A DNA stretch of 64,000 nt from Streptomyces longisporoflavus (GCF_014649775.1 NZ_BMTR01000003.1:1-64000), one strand, 5' to 3'; positions 8,468 through 20,495 are shown, numbered from the stretch's first letter. Numbers and translations: made by a program. The notes: generated by a model from the letters alone, not told the origin.

Positions 8468-10660
8468 ATGTCCCGGGACAGTTCCCCCGTACCGCCCGGG
8501 GCTCCGGGTGGCCGCTCGGGGCGGACTGGAGGGCAGGGGCGGCGCGGCTCCACGTACGGGCGGCTCCTCGACAGTGGTCTGCTGTTGCAGGGCGGGGTGC
8601 AGGGCAGCCCCGTCCTGAGGCTCTTCGTGCGCTGGGTACGGCGGCCGCTGCTGCCCGCCCTGCGGCTGTGGCGGCGCAACATCCAGCTGAAGGTCGTCGC
8701 CACGACGCTGCTCATGTCGCTCGGCGTGGTCCTGATGCTGGGTTTCGCCGTCCTGAGTTCGGTGAACAACGGCCTGCTCAAGGCCAAGGTGAAGGCGTCG
8801 CAGAGCCAGGCCGACGGTGGCTTCAGGGCCGCTCAGGACGAGGCGAACTCCGCCCGGCCGCGCTCCGGGCAGGACAGCGGCGGCGGCACCTCCGACGGCG
8901 GGGCGACGCCGCCCACCGCCGTGTGGATGTCCGACCTGGTGGAGCAGCTCTCCAGCGGCGGGCAGAGCGCGTTCAACGTGGTGACGCTGAGCCCGACGTC
9001 CGCGCAGGGCAACACCAGTGTGCGCGGGCCGCGTGCCTCCGGGGGCGTGGACCCGATCCAGAGCGTGCCCGAGGCGCTGCGCGACAGCGTCGACAAGGGC
9101 ACCAGGGCGTATCAGAGCAATACCCGCATCGTCTTCAACGACGGCCGTGAAGCCCAGCCCGGCCTCGTCATCGGCAAGCGTCTGAACGACCTGAACGGCG
9201 ATCCCTACCAGCTGTACTACCTCTTCCCGCTGACGCAGGAGGAGGAGTCGCTCGGCGTCGTCAGGACGACCCTCGCCACCGCGGGCCTGTTCGTCGTGGT
9301 GCTGCTCGGCGCCATCGCCTGGCTGGTGGTGCGCCAGGTCGTCACGCCGGTACGGATGGCCGCAGGCATCGCCGAGCGGCTGTCCGCCGGGCGCCTTCAG
9401 GAACGTATGAAGGTCACCGGAGAGGACGACATCGCGCGGCTCGGCGAGGCCTTCAACAAGATGGCGCAGAACCTCACGCTGAAGATCCAGCAGCTGGAGC
9501 AGCTCTCGCGGATGCAGCGCCGCTTCGTCTCGGACGTCTCGCACGAGCTGCGGACGCCGCTGACGACCGTACGGATGGCCGCCGACGTCATCCACGACGC
9601 GCGCGTGGACTTCGATCCGGTGACGGCGCGGTCGGCCGAGCTGCTCGCTGATCAGCTCGACCGGTTCGAGACGCTGCTCGCGGATCTCCTGGAGATCAGC
9701 CGGTTCGACGCGGGCGCGGCGGCTCTGGAGGCCGAGCCGATAGACCTGCGTGAGGTCGTACGACGGGTCGTGGGCGGCGCGGAGCCGCTCGCGGAGCGCA
9801 AGGGGACCCACATACGGATCGTCGGGGACCAGCAGCCCGTGGTCGCCGAGGCGGACGCCCGCCGGGTGGAGCGGGTCCTGCGCAACCTCGTGGTCAACGC
9901 CGTGGAGCACGGCGAGGGCCGGGACGTCGTGGTGCGGCTCGCCGCGGCGGGCGGCGCGGTCGCGGTCGCGGTGCGGGACTACGGAGTGGGGCTCAAGCCC
10001 GGCGAGGCGACCCGTGTGTTCAGCCGCTTCTGGCGGGCCGACCCGGCACGCGCGCGTACCACCGGCGGTACGGGGCTCGGGCTCTCCATCGCCCTGGAGG
10101 ACGCGCGGCTGCACGGCGGCTGGCTGCAGGCGTGGGGTGAGCCGGGCGGCGGCTCGCAGTTCCGGCTGACGCTGCCGCGTACGGCGGACGAGCCGCTGCG
10201 GGGCTCGCCGATACCGCTGGAGCCCGACGACTCGCGGCGCCACCGCGGCCTGAACGACGCCGGTCTCCCGCCCGGCGGCTCGAACAAGCTCGCCACGGTG
10301 CCGGCGCAGCCGTCGGCGGCCGAGCGGGTGCCGCCGCCGGTCCCCGCGAGGGCGCCGATAGCGCCACGGCTCGCACAGGCGTCGGCCACGGCGGATCCGA
10401 CCGCGTGGCCGGGGAGCGGGTCGCGTGTCGTCCCGCGCCGGCCGCTGGACGACGAGGTGGCGCGCGGCGAGGGGCCGCGCGACGAGGAGTCGGGGGGCGT
10501 CGGGTCCGAGGGGCCGGCGTCCGAGGAGCTCGGGTCCGAGGGGCCTGAGCCTGGGCGGTCCGCGTCCGGGCGGTCCGCGTCCGACGGGGCCCGTGACGCC
10601 GGTGGACCGCCGACGGAAACAGATCCCGCCAGGGAAGGGGAGGCCTCTCGTGGGCGCTGA
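8468..10660 (+). CDS. mtrB: Sensor histidine kinase MtrB
   Basis: 730 residues. TM1 is about residues 75-97, an extracytoplasmic domain follows to about 262, and TM2 is about 266-287. Then come a HAMP domain, the HisKA H-box FVSDVSHELRTPLT with H359, and an HATPase domain (RNLVVNAVEH; GTGLGLSIA). The C-terminal ~140 residues are low-complexity Pro/Gly/Ser/Glu, with short repeats such as SEGP and GRSAS, typical of Streptomyces MtrB. MtrB phosphorylates MtrA. The N-terminal ~70 residues before TM1 are cytoplasmic and Gly/Arg-rich. The end overlaps the lpqB start by 11 bases. Confidence 0.97.
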   Translation: MSRDSSPVPPGAPGGRSGRTGGQGRRGSTYGRLLDSGLLLQGGVQGSPVLRLFVRWVRRPLLPALRLWRRNIQLKVVATTLLMSLGVVLMLGFAVLSSVNNGLLKAKVKASQSQADGGFRAAQDEANSARPRSGQDSGGGTSDGGATPPTAVWMSDLVEQLSSGGQSAFNVVTLSPTSAQGNTSVRGPRASGGVDPIQSVPEALRDSVDKGTRAYQSNTRIVFNDGREAQPGLVIGKRLNDLNGDPYQLYYLFPLTQEEESLGVVRTTLATAGLFVVVLLGAIAWLVVRQVVTPVRMAAGIAERLSAGRLQERMKVTGEDDIARLGEAFNKMAQNLTLKIQQLEQLSRMQRRFVSDVSHELRTPLTTVRMAADVIHDARVDFDPVTARSAELLADQLDRFETLLADLLEISRFDAGAAALEAEPIDLREVVRRVVGGAEPLAERKGTHIRIVGDQQPVVAEADARRVERVLRNLVVNAVEHGEGRDVVVRLAAAGGAVAVAVRDYGVGLKPGEATRVFSRFWRADPARARTTGGTGLGLSIALEDARLHGGWLQAWGEPGGGSQFRLTLPRTADEPLRGSPIPLEPDDSRRHRGLNDAGLPPGGSNKLATVPAQPSAAERVPPPVPARAPIAPRLAQASATADPTAWPGSGSRVVPRRPLDDEVARGEGPRDEESGGVGSEGPASEELGSEGPEPGRSASGRSASDGARDAGGPPTETDPAREGEASRGR

Positions 10661-12527
10661 CCACGATCGCCGCGCTCACGCTCCCGCTCGCGCCTACCGG
10701 CGTCCGCTGCGGGCAGGCCTGCTGTTCGGCTGCTGCGGCGTGCTGCTCGCGGGCTGCGCCTCGATGCCCGACAGCGGAAACCTCAAGGCCGTCGACGCCT
10801 CCCAGCGCCCCGACTCGCAGTCGCAGGTCCGCGTCTACGCGATGCCGCCCGCCGACGACGCGAGCCCCGTGGAGATCGTCCAGGGCTATCTTGAGGCGCT
10901 GACCAGCGACGACCCCGAGTTCGCGATGGCTCGCAAGTATCTGACCAAAGAAGCGTCCAAGACCTGGGACCCGACCGTGCGGACGACCGTGCTCGAGAAC
11001 GGGCCGCGGCAGGGAACGAGTCTCGGGGACGAAAACGAGAGCGGCCGTTCGTTCCCGCTGACCGGGCGCAAGGTCGCCACGGTCGACAAGGAGCACGCGT
11101 ACCAGCTCGACGACGCCGCGTACAACCAGGTCATCCACCTCACCCAGCAGGACGGGCCGGGCGGCAAGGAGTGGCGGATCGACCGGGTGCCGCCGGGGGT
11201 CGTGCTCGGGCAGTCCGACTTCCAGCGGATCTACTGGTCCGTCAACAAGTACTACTTCGCGACGCGGTCCGCCGGTTCGCCGTCCGGGGCGACCGGCGGC
11301 GGCCAGGAAGGTCTCGTCGCCGACCCCGTCTACATACGGCAGCGAATAGACCCCGTGACGGAGACCGTCAAGGCGCTGCTCGAAGGCCCCACCACGTGGC
11401 TCAAGCAGGTCGTGGACACCCGCTTCCCGACGGGTACGACGCTCAAGTCGGGCACCAGGACGCTGGCGCCCGACGACCAGGGCAAGCTGACGGTACCGCT
11501 GAACGCGAAGGCCGATACGGCGAACCAGGAGCGGTGCACCGAGATGGCCGCGCAGATGCTCTACACGCTCCAGGACCTGACGTCGTCGGGCGTCGAGGAG
11601 GTGGAGCTGCAGCGCCGCAACGGCTCGCAGCTGTGCGTCCTGAGCAAGGATCGGGCCGAGTCCGTCGCCTCACGCCGCACGGCGGACCACCCCAACTTCC
11701 AGTACTTCATCGACGACAAGCGGCGCCTGGTGCGGATGCCGGCCAGCTCGGGGCGGACGACCACGGATCCCGTGCAGGGCAAGCTGGGCAGTGGCGAGCA
11801 GCCGCTGCGTTCCGCGGCCGTGTCGCGTGACGAGGAGCGGGCGGCCGGGGTGTCGCTCGACGGGCGCTCGCTGTACATGGGGTCGCTGGTCTCCGAGACG
11901 CCGCTGGGCAAGCCGGAGGTGCGCAGCAAGGCCAAGTCGGAGGAGGACGGTCTCTCCACGCCCAGTTGGGACGGCCGCGGCGACCTCTGGGTGGCCGACC
12001 GTGACCCGAAGCGCCCGCGGCTGCTCTGGCTGGACCAGGGCGCGGGCGAGCCGATGCCGGTGGAGATCGCGAACCTCGATGGACGGATCGAGGCGGTGCG
12101 GGTGTCGGCGGACGGCGTGCGGATCGCGCTCCTCGTGAAGAAGGACGGCAAGACGTCCCTGAAGATCGGCCGCGTCGAGCGGACGGGCGCCAAGGGCGAG
12201 CAGCCGGCCATCTCGGTGGTCGAACTGCGCCGGGCGGCACCGCAGATGGAGGAGGTCACCGCCATGTCGTGGGCGGGCGGCAGCCGCCTCGTGGTGGTCG
12301 GGCGCGAGTCCGGTGGCGTGCAGCAGATGCGGTATGTCCAGTGCGACGGTTCGATGCCCGCGAGCACGACGCTGCCCGGCCTCACCGGCGTGAAGGAGAT
12401 CGCTGCCTCCGAGGACGAGCGACAGCCGCTGGTGGCGCACTCGGACGACGGGATCGTGCGACTGCCCACGGGCGCGCAGTGGCAGACGGTGGTCAAGGAG
12501 GGGTCGGCGCCGGTCTATCCGGGCTGA
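10650..12527 (+). CDS. lpqB: Lipoprotein LpqB
   Basis: 625 residues from a GTG with GGGGAGG six bases upstream. The signal peptide ends in the lipobox LLAGC with lipidated Cys36. A GerMN domain follows (about 210-350; VDPVTETVKALLEGPTTW), then a C-terminal LpqB beta-propeller domain. In actinobacteria LpqB interacts with the extracytoplasmic part of MtrB and tunes MtrAB signalling. The conserved mtrA-mtrB-lpqB order and the 11-base overlap with mtrB fit that role. It acts on the outer face of the membrane. Confidence 0.96.
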   Translation: MGADHDRRAHAPARAYRRPLRAGLLFGCCGVLLAGCASMPDSGNLKAVDASQRPDSQSQVRVYAMPPADDASPVEIVQGYLEALTSDDPEFAMARKYLTKEASKTWDPTVRTTVLENGPRQGTSLGDENESGRSFPLTGRKVATVDKEHAYQLDDAAYNQVIHLTQQDGPGGKEWRIDRVPPGVVLGQSDFQRIYWSVNKYYFATRSAGSPSGATGGGQEGLVADPVYIRQRIDPVTETVKALLEGPTTWLKQVVDTRFPTGTTLKSGTRTLAPDDQGKLTVPLNAKADTANQERCTEMAAQMLYTLQDLTSSGVEEVELQRRNGSQLCVLSKDRAESVASRRTADHPNFQYFIDDKRRLVRMPASSGRTTTDPVQGKLGSGEQPLRSAAVSRDEERAAGVSLDGRSLYMGSLVSETPLGKPEVRSKAKSEEDGLSTPSWDGRGDLWVADRDPKRPRLLWLDQGAGEPMPVEIANLDGRIEAVRVSADGVRIALLVKKDGKTSLKIGRVERTGAKGEQPAISVVELRRAAPQMEEVTAMSWAGGSRLVVVGRESGGVQQMRYVQCDGSMPASTTLPGLTGVKEIAASEDERQPLVAHSDDGIVRLPTGAQWQTVVKEGSAPVYPG

Positions 12528-12576
12528 CGCCGCCGGCGTAACGCGCCGCCCGCGCCGCCGAGTTGGCTTCAGGTGG

Positions 12577-12599
12577 TTGTCCACAGGCGGTTGTCCACA
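12577..12599 (+). promoter_or_regulatory. Two tandem perfect DnaA boxes
   Basis: TTGTCCACA occurs twice, at 12577-12585 and 12591-12599, in direct orientation with five bases between. This is the Streptomyces DnaA-box consensus. No dnaA, dnaN or other oriC feature is nearby, so it is not the origin; it may bind DnaA to control comF or act as a titration site. It lies in the 112-base lpqB-comF gap. Confidence 0.6.
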
Positions 12600-12639
12600 G
12601 GGGTGGCAGGGCCGAGCGCGCCTTGGCACAGTGGTGGGC

Positions 12640-13470
12640 ATGCCGGGGTGGTGGCAGGACCTTGCCGATCTGGTGCTGCCGGCCGAGTGCGGAGGCTGCG
12701 CCAGGCCTCGTACGGCGCTCTGCGTTCAGTGCGGTGACGCCCTGTGCGGTGCCGCGCCGTGCCGGGTGCGCCCCGATCCACGGCCGGCCGGGCTCCCGGT
12801 GGTGCACGCGGCGGCTGTGTACGAGAACGCGGTGCGGGCGGTGCTGCTCGCGCACAAGGAGCGGGGCGCTCTGGGGCTTGCCCGGCCGCTGGGCGCGTCT
12901 CTTGCCGGGGCGGTGCGTGCGGGGTTGCGGGGCGGGGAGGCTTCGGGGCGTGGGTGCGTTGCGGGTGAGCGGGACGGGGGCGCCGGGGGCGACGGTGGCG
13001 CCGGGGTGGGTGGTGACGCTGCGGTACTGCTCGTGCCGGTGCCGTCGACGCGGGGGTCCGTGCGGGCGCGCGGGCACGATCCGGTGCGGCGGATCGCGCT
13101 GGCCGCCGCGGGGGAGTTGCGGCGGGGCGGGACGCGGGCCCGGGTGCTCTGCGTGCTGCGCCAGCGGCGTGCGGTGGCCGACCAGTCGGGGCTCAACTCC
13201 CGGCAGCGGCAGGCGAATCTGCACGGTGCGCTGGAGGTGATCGCGGGTGGCGGGCGGCTGCTGTCCGGTGGTGGCCGGGTCGTGATCGTGGACGACCTGA
13301 TGACCACGGGGGCCTCCCTGGCGGAGGCGGCCCGCGCAATACGTGACGTACACACGGAAAGTAAAAAACGCGGCGGATTGGTAACAGCCCGTGAAATTGC
13401 GTACGAGAACACGATCACCGCGGCTGTTGTCGCGTCCTCACCGGATTCTTTCGGAATAAACCGGAACTGA
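12640..13470 (+). CDS. ComF family phosphoribosyltransferase-like protein
   Basis: 276 residues from the ATG at 12640 (MPGWW, the usual actinobacterial start). An N-terminal zinc-binding module (CGGC plus CVQC) is followed by a type I PRTase fold with the PRPP loop VVIVDDLMTTGASL at about 214-227. ComF proteins are needed for DNA uptake in naturally competent bacteria and have been linked to DNA processing; their role in Streptomyces is unknown. A Gly/Ala-rich insert (about 95-135) separates the two halves. Two DnaA boxes lie just upstream. A longer reading from 12577 would run through those boxes and is less likely. Confidence 0.88.
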   Translation: MPGWWQDLADLVLPAECGGCARPRTALCVQCGDALCGAAPCRVRPDPRPAGLPVVHAAAVYENAVRAVLLAHKERGALGLARPLGASLAGAVRAGLRGGEASGRGCVAGERDGGAGGDGGAGVGGDAAVLLVPVPSTRGSVRARGHDPVRRIALAAAGELRRGGTRARVLCVLRQRRAVADQSGLNSRQRQANLHGALEVIAGGGRLLSGGGRVVIVDDLMTTGASLAEAARAIRDVHTESKKRGGLVTAREIAYENTITAAVVASSPDSFGINRN

Positions 13471-13785
13471 CAGGGAACTTGCATCGTTGCAGGTAGTGAG
13501 AGGGTCAATACACCTGAATGGAGGTATGCGGCAGTAGAGGGTGACGACATCCCTCCGGGCGAGATATCTTCGGTTGTGAGGAATGGCGGACGCCGACCCT
13601 CGCATATCGGAATGCCGGTTGCCGGGTTTTTCTGCAAACACCGGGCCGGTCGGGGTGGAGATCTTGTTCGCGGGGGAGGAGGAGGTGGAAGTCACCGAGT
13701 CCGAGGCTCCGGGAGTCACCGGGGCCTGGTGCAAAAGGGAGATGCTCCGCCGCCGAAGCGGGGCGATCCGGGAACGGAGTTCTGC
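13471..13785. other. 315-base intergenic region upstream of hpf
   Basis: Between comF and the hpf start I see no convincing gene. Frames that read through (for example from 13576) lack a good ribosome site and family similarity. The region is relatively AT-rich at 13440-13530, which suggests the hpf promoter lies there, but I could not identify a -35/-10 pair. It may encode a long hpf leader. Confidence 0.5.
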
Positions 13786-14478
13786 GTGGACATCGTCGTC
13801 AAGGGCCGCAAGACCGAGGTGCCCGAGCGGTTCCGCAAGCACGTGGCCGAGAAGCTGAAACTGGAGAAGATCCAGAAGCTCGACGGCAAGGTGATCAGCC
13901 TCGACGTCGAGGTGTCCAAGGAAACCAACCCGCGTCAGGCCGACCGTTGTGACCGCGTGGAGATCACACTCCGTGGGCGCGGACCCGTCATCCGCGCGGA
14001 GGCCTCGGCAGCCGATCCGTACGGCGCGCTGGACCTGGCCACGGCGAAGCTAGACGCACGGCTGCGCAAGCAGCACGAGAAGCGCCACAACCGGCGCGGC
14101 ACCGGCAGGCTCAGCGCCGCCGAGGTGGCCGAGCGGGTGCCGGACGCGGCGACTCTCAACGGCGACGGCACCCTCGCACGTGAGGAAGAGCCGGACGGCG
14201 TGCCCGTCAAGCGGATCGGCTCACTGGAGATCCAGGGCGAAGGCCCGCTCGTGGTCCGCGAGAAGACGCACGTGGCGGCCCCGATGTCACTGGACCAGGC
14301 GCTCTACGAGATGGAACTCGTCGGGCACGACTTCTACTTGTTCGTCGACTCGGAGTCGAAGGAACCGAGCGTCGTCTACCGGCGGCACGCCTACGACTAC
14401 GGCGTCATCCGCCTCAACACCGACCCGATGGTCGCGCGGCCCGAGTCGGGTGGCGGGGGCGGTGCGCTCGGCGGCTGA
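13786..14478 (+). CDS. hpf: Long-form ribosome hibernation promoting factor (HPF)
   Basis: 230 residues. The N-terminal S30AE/YfiA domain (VDIVVKGRKTEVPERF...) binds the 30S decoding region. After a linker (about 115-165), the C-terminal domain (PMSLDQALYEMELVGHDFYLFVD... VVYRRHAYDYGVIRL) dimerises, so the protein can join two 70S ribosomes into 100S particles in stationary phase. I chose the GTG at 13786 because it has GGAG six bases upstream and gives the normal family length. An in-frame ATG at 13576 would add 70 residues with no domain character. It is followed by a hairpin terminator. Confidence 0.94.
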   Translation: MDIVVKGRKTEVPERFRKHVAEKLKLEKIQKLDGKVISLDVEVSKETNPRQADRCDRVEITLRGRGPVIRAEASAADPYGALDLATAKLDARLRKQHEKRHNRRGTGRLSAAEVAERVPDAATLNGDGTLAREEEPDGVPVKRIGSLEIQGEGPLVVREKTHVAAPMSLDQALYEMELVGHDFYLFVDSESKEPSVVYRRHAYDYGVIRLNTDPMVARPESGGGGGALGG

Positions 14479-14502
14479 CCCCGGCCGGCCGAGGGATGAG
14501 AC

Positions 14503-14539
14503 GGTGCCCCTGGAGCGCGTGTGCGCCCCCAGGGGCACC
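14503..14539 (+). terminator. hpf terminator hairpin
   Basis: An 11-bp perfect stem (14503-14513 with 14529-14539) encloses a loop that can itself pair (GCGC/GCGC). It lies 24 bases after the hpf stop. There is no T-run, as is common in Streptomyces. Confidence 0.75.
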
Positions 14540-14687
14540 ATCGTGCGACCCCTGCGCGCAACGCGCGGCCGTCCGGGCGTGAAATCATGGGCGGAGCCGG
14601 CCAACCGGTGTGCTGCTGCCCCGGGTTGGCGGACGGGTTGGCGGCAGTCGACGCACAACGGGGCCATGGCCTTCAGGGGGAGGAACG

Positions 14688-15431
14688 ATGGCGGACAGCT
14701 TCGGACCGATGCGGGATGAGGGTGCCGACCACGGCATCGGCATCGGCACGGATGCGGGCGCATCCCGCAAGGAGCCCATCAGGGTCCTTGTGGTGGACGA
14801 CCACGCGCTCTTCCGCCGCGGCCTTGAGATCGTCCTCGCGGCCGAGGAGGACATCCAGGTGGTCGGCGAGGCGGGTGACGGCGCCGAGGCGGTGGACAAG
14901 GCGGCGGACCTGTTGCCGGACATCATCCTCATGGACGTACGCATGCCCAAGCGCGGCGGCATCGAGGCGTGCACCTCCATCAAGGAGGTGGCGCCGAGCG
15001 CCAAGATCATCATGTTGACGATCAGCGACGAGGAGGCCGACCTCTACGACGCGATCAAGGCCGGAGCCACGGGCTATCTCCTCAAGGAGATCTCCACGGA
15101 CGAGGTGGCCACGGCGATTCGCGCGGTGGCCGACGGGCAGTCGCAGATCAGTCCGTCCATGGCGTCGAAACTGCTCACCGAGTTCAAGTCGATGATCCAG
15201 CGCACCGACGAACGCAGGCTGGTGCCCGCGCCGCGGCTGACCGACCGCGAACTGGAAGTGCTGAAGCTGGTGGCCACGGGGATGAACAACCGCGACATCG
15301 CGAAGGAGTTGTTCATCTCCGAGAACACCGTGAAGAACCACGTGCGCAACATCCTGGAGAAGCTCCAGCTGCACTCCAGGATGGAGGCTGTCGTGTACGC
15401 GATGCGGGAGAAGATCCTCGAGATCAGGTGA
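14688..15431 (+). CDS. Orphan NarL/FixJ-family response regulator
   Basis: 247 residues from the ATG at 14688 (strong GGGGGAGG site just upstream). A ~30-residue polar N-terminal tail is followed by a receiver domain with DD and phospho-acceptor D83 (ILMDVRMPK). The C-terminal LuxR-type HTH (LTDRELEVLKLVATGMNNRDIAKELFISENTVKNH) binds DNA. No histidine kinase gene adjoins it, so it is an orphan. Conservation of the phosphorylation pocket suggests it can still be phosphorylated. The gene ends 16 bases from the convergent glycosylase gene. Confidence 0.93.
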   Translation: MADSFGPMRDEGADHGIGIGTDAGASRKEPIRVLVVDDHALFRRGLEIVLAAEEDIQVVGEAGDGAEAVDKAADLLPDIILMDVRMPKRGGIEACTSIKEVAPSAKIIMLTISDEEADLYDAIKAGATGYLLKEISTDEVATAIRAVADGQSQISPSMASKLLTEFKSMIQRTDERRLVPAPRLTDRELEVLKLVATGMNNRDIAKELFISENTVKNHVRNILEKLQLHSRMEAVVYAMREKILEIR

Positions 15432-15447
15432 GGCCCCCGCCGCGGGC

Positions 15448-16680
15448 TCAGCCCAGGGCGCGGACCAGCTCGGCGGTCAGCTCGGGACGGTCCACGCGCT
15501 CCACCCGTACGGAATCGCAGTTCACCCACGTCGCTGCCTCGCGGAGCGCCTGCGCCACCGCGGGCACGGCCTTGGCGCCGTCCAGCGACACCTGCTTGGC
15601 GACCAGCGTGCTGCCCTCGCGGGCGGGGTCCACGCGGCCGACCAGGTGGCCCCCGGCGAGCACCGGCATCGCGAAATAGCCGTGGATCCGCTTGGGCTTG
15701 GGGACATACGCCTCGAGGCGGTGGGTGAAGCCGAAGATCCGCTCCGTCCGCGCCCGCTCCCAGATGAGGGAGTCGAAAGGGGACAGGAGCGTCGTGCGGT
15801 GGCGGCCGCGCGGGGCCGTCTCAAGGGCCGCGGGGTCGGCCCAGGCGGGCTTGTCCCAGCCCTGCACCGTCACCGGGACCAGGCCCGAGTCCGCGACCAC
15901 CGCGTCGAACTGCTCGCCCTTGAGGCGGTGGTAGTCCGCGATGTCCGCGCGCGTACCGACGCCGAGCGACTGCCCGGCGAGGCGGACCAGGCGGCGCAGG
16001 CACTCCGCGTCGTCCAGGTCGTCATGGAGCAGCGTGTCCGGGATCGCGCGCTCCGCGAGGTCGTACACCCGCTTCCAGCTGCGGCGCTCGGTGCAGACCA
16101 CTTCGCCGTACATCAGTGCGCGCTCGACGGCGACCGTCGCGTCCGACCAGTCCCACCACTCGCCCTTGTTCTTCGCGCCGCCCAGTTGCGTGGCGGTGAG
16201 GGGGCCTTCGGCGGTGAGCTGCTTGATGACCGTGTCGTACGCGCCGTCGGGCAGGTCGTGGTGCCAGTGCGGGCGGGTGCGGTAGGCGCGGCGGCGGAAG
16301 GCGAAGTGCGGCCACTCCTCGATGGGCAGGATGCACGCGGCGTGCGACCAGTACTCGAAGGCGTGCGGACGGGCAGGGCTCTTGCTCTTGCCCTTGCCGG
16401 AGACCTTGCCCTCGCCCTTGCCCGCGTCCGGGGACGCTCCGTCCCAGTACGCGGCCTCGACCGTGTCGCGGCCCACGGCTCCGAGGCGGGCGTACGCGAT
16501 GAGCTCGTGGGAGCGGGCCAGGACCGAGATCGTGTCGAGCTGCACCGCGCCGAGATGCCGCAGCACGCCCCGCACACCGGACCTGCGGTCCGGGGCGCCG
16601 AGGAAACCCTGGGCGCGGAGCGCGATGCGGCGGGCCTCGTCGGCGGAGAGGTCGATGGCGGGGCGCGGCAGGCTCGTCAT
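15448..16680 (-). CDS. YcaQ/AlkX-like winged-helix DNA glycosylase
   Basis: 410 residues; HTH_42 (winged-helix) family. Members include AlkZ, which protects an antibiotic producer from its own DNA crosslinker, and E. coli YcaQ (AlkX), which unhooks interstrand crosslinks. The catalytic Q-x-Q/D motif is visible as QLD at Q47-D49 (RHLGAVQLDTISVLARSHE), matching the AlkX rather than AlkZ form. A Lys/Ser/Gly insert (about 95-110, KGEGKVSGKGKSK) is strain-type low complexity. The ATG at 16680 has no ribosome site, but a TATCGT box ends seven bases before it, which predicts a leaderless mRNA. Function is inferred from family and motif only. Confidence 0.85.
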   Translation of the reverse strand: MTSLPRPAIDLSADEARRIALRAQGFLGAPDRRSGVRGVLRHLGAVQLDTISVLARSHELIAYARLGAVGRDTVEAAYWDGASPDAGKGEGKVSGKGKSKSPARPHAFEYWSHAACILPIEEWPHFAFRRRAYRTRPHWHHDLPDGAYDTVIKQLTAEGPLTATQLGGAKNKGEWWDWSDATVAVERALMYGEVVCTERRSWKRVYDLAERAIPDTLLHDDLDDAECLRRLVRLAGQSLGVGTRADIADYHRLKGEQFDAVVADSGLVPVTVQGWDKPAWADPAALETAPRGRHRTTLLSPFDSLIWERARTERIFGFTHRLEAYVPKPKRIHGYFAMPVLAGGHLVGRVDPAREGSTLVAKQVSLDGAKAVPAVAQALREAATWVNCDSVRVERVDRPELTAELVRALG

Positions 16681-16687
16681 GCCGGAA

Positions 16688-16693
16688 ACGATA
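16688..16693 (-). promoter_or_regulatory. -10 box of the glycosylase gene (leaderless)
   Basis: TATCGT on the minus strand fits TANNNT and ends seven bases before the ATG at 16680, placing the transcript start at or next to the start codon. No clear -35 hexamer is visible. Confidence 0.5.
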
Positions 16694-16753
16694 GGGGGCG
16701 CCACTGACAACGCCCCCTGGCCTGCGGGAATCACCGGGTGACCGGGGCGGGTC

Positions 16754-17338
16754 TCAGTTCCCGGCCGACTCCCTGGCCGGCAGATACGGCAGGACCGACG
16801 GCAGGCCGATGTCGCCGGGCAGCAGGGCGCCCACCCAGCAGTCACGGAGCGTGGCCTTGTTCAGCAGCCCGCCGCGCAGGACGCCCTCGACGACGAAGCC
16901 CGCCTTCTCCGCCACCGCGCGCGAGCCCGTGTTGCCGACCTCGGCGCGCCACTCCAGGCGGGTGCAGCCCAGATCGGTGAAGGCCCACCTGGCCAGCTCC
17001 AGGACGATCTCCGTCATGTAGCCGCTGCCGCGGTACTTCTCCGCGGTCCAGAAGCCGACCTCCCAGGCCCCCGAACGCGGGTGGTGCAGGCTGGCGGCGG
17101 CGATCAGGGGCCCGCCGTCCCGCGGCCGTGCGGCGAAGGTGTACTCCGTGTCGTGGCGCCAGCCGTCCGGCACCATCCGGGTGACGAAGCCTGCCGCGTC
17201 CGTGCGCGCGTAGGGCGAGGGGACCGTGGTCCAGCGCTGGATGCCGGCGTCCTGGCAGGCTTCGTACGTCTCGTCCGTGTCGGCGGGCGTGAAGGCGCGC
17301 AGGATCAGGCGTTCGGTGGTGAGGGTGACGGGCTCCAT
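16754..17338 (-). CDS. GNAT family N-acetyltransferase (RimJ/RimL type)
   Basis: 194 residues from the ATG at 17338. The fold is recognised from LTTERLILRAFTPADTDETYE at the start, GAWEVGFWTAEKYRGSGYMTEIVLELARWAF (acetyl-CoA pyrophosphate loop with the RGSGYMTE motif) and RLEWRAEVGNTGSRAVAEKAGFVVEG. This is the RimJ/RimL (Acetyltransf_3) pattern, which acetylates protein N-termini or small amines. The substrate is unknown. It is divergent from secA and 73 bases upstream of the glycosylase gene. Confidence 0.88.
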   Translation of the reverse strand: MEPVTLTTERLILRAFTPADTDETYEACQDAGIQRWTTVPSPYARTDAAGFVTRMVPDGWRHDTEYTFAARPRDGGPLIAAASLHHPRSGAWEVGFWTAEKYRGSGYMTEIVLELARWAFTDLGCTRLEWRAEVGNTGSRAVAEKAGFVVEGVLRGGLLNKATLRDCWVGALLPGDIGLPSVLPYLPARESAGN

Positions 17339-17572
17339 CCGGTGATTCTGCGGGGGCGGAGGGCCGGAGGCCAGTGCTTTTGGCCTGCCTTTCGCCTGCC
17401 TTTCGCCCGCATTTCGCCGAGCGCTGATCGGCACAACCCGGCACCTTCCAGGCCCCCCGCCCGTTGACGTATCGGCAGACCTCCCGGCGCGGCCCGCTCC
17501 TCGCTTACGATGGCCGTTGCCCTATGAGTAAACCGACCATGCCAGGCCCGACCGGCAAGGAGACCAACCCCC

Positions 17573-20416
<2,844 letters not shown>

Positions 20417-20446
20417 TTGCGGGTCGCTTGCTTTGAGCAGTGCGGA

Positions 20447-20474
20447 GGGCCGGGCACCTTGGGGTGCCCGGCCC
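20447..20474 (+). terminator. secA terminator
   Basis: A perfect 12-bp stem (20447-20458 with 20463-20474) has a TTGG loop and lies 30 bases after the secA stop, followed by a T-rich stretch. It can also act on the convergent Rv3235-like gene. Confidence 0.85.
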
Positions 20475-20495
20475 TTGTCTTGTCCGGCCCTCTGT

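Noticed and set aside
12577..12599. Replication origin at the paired DnaA boxes
   Set aside because: Only two boxes are present, with no AT-rich unwinding region and no dnaA or dnaN gene nearby; an oriC would have many boxes.
13576..14478. A 300-residue HPF starting at 13576
   Set aside because: The extra 70 residues lack any domain character, and GTG 13786 has a good ribosome site and gives the normal family length.
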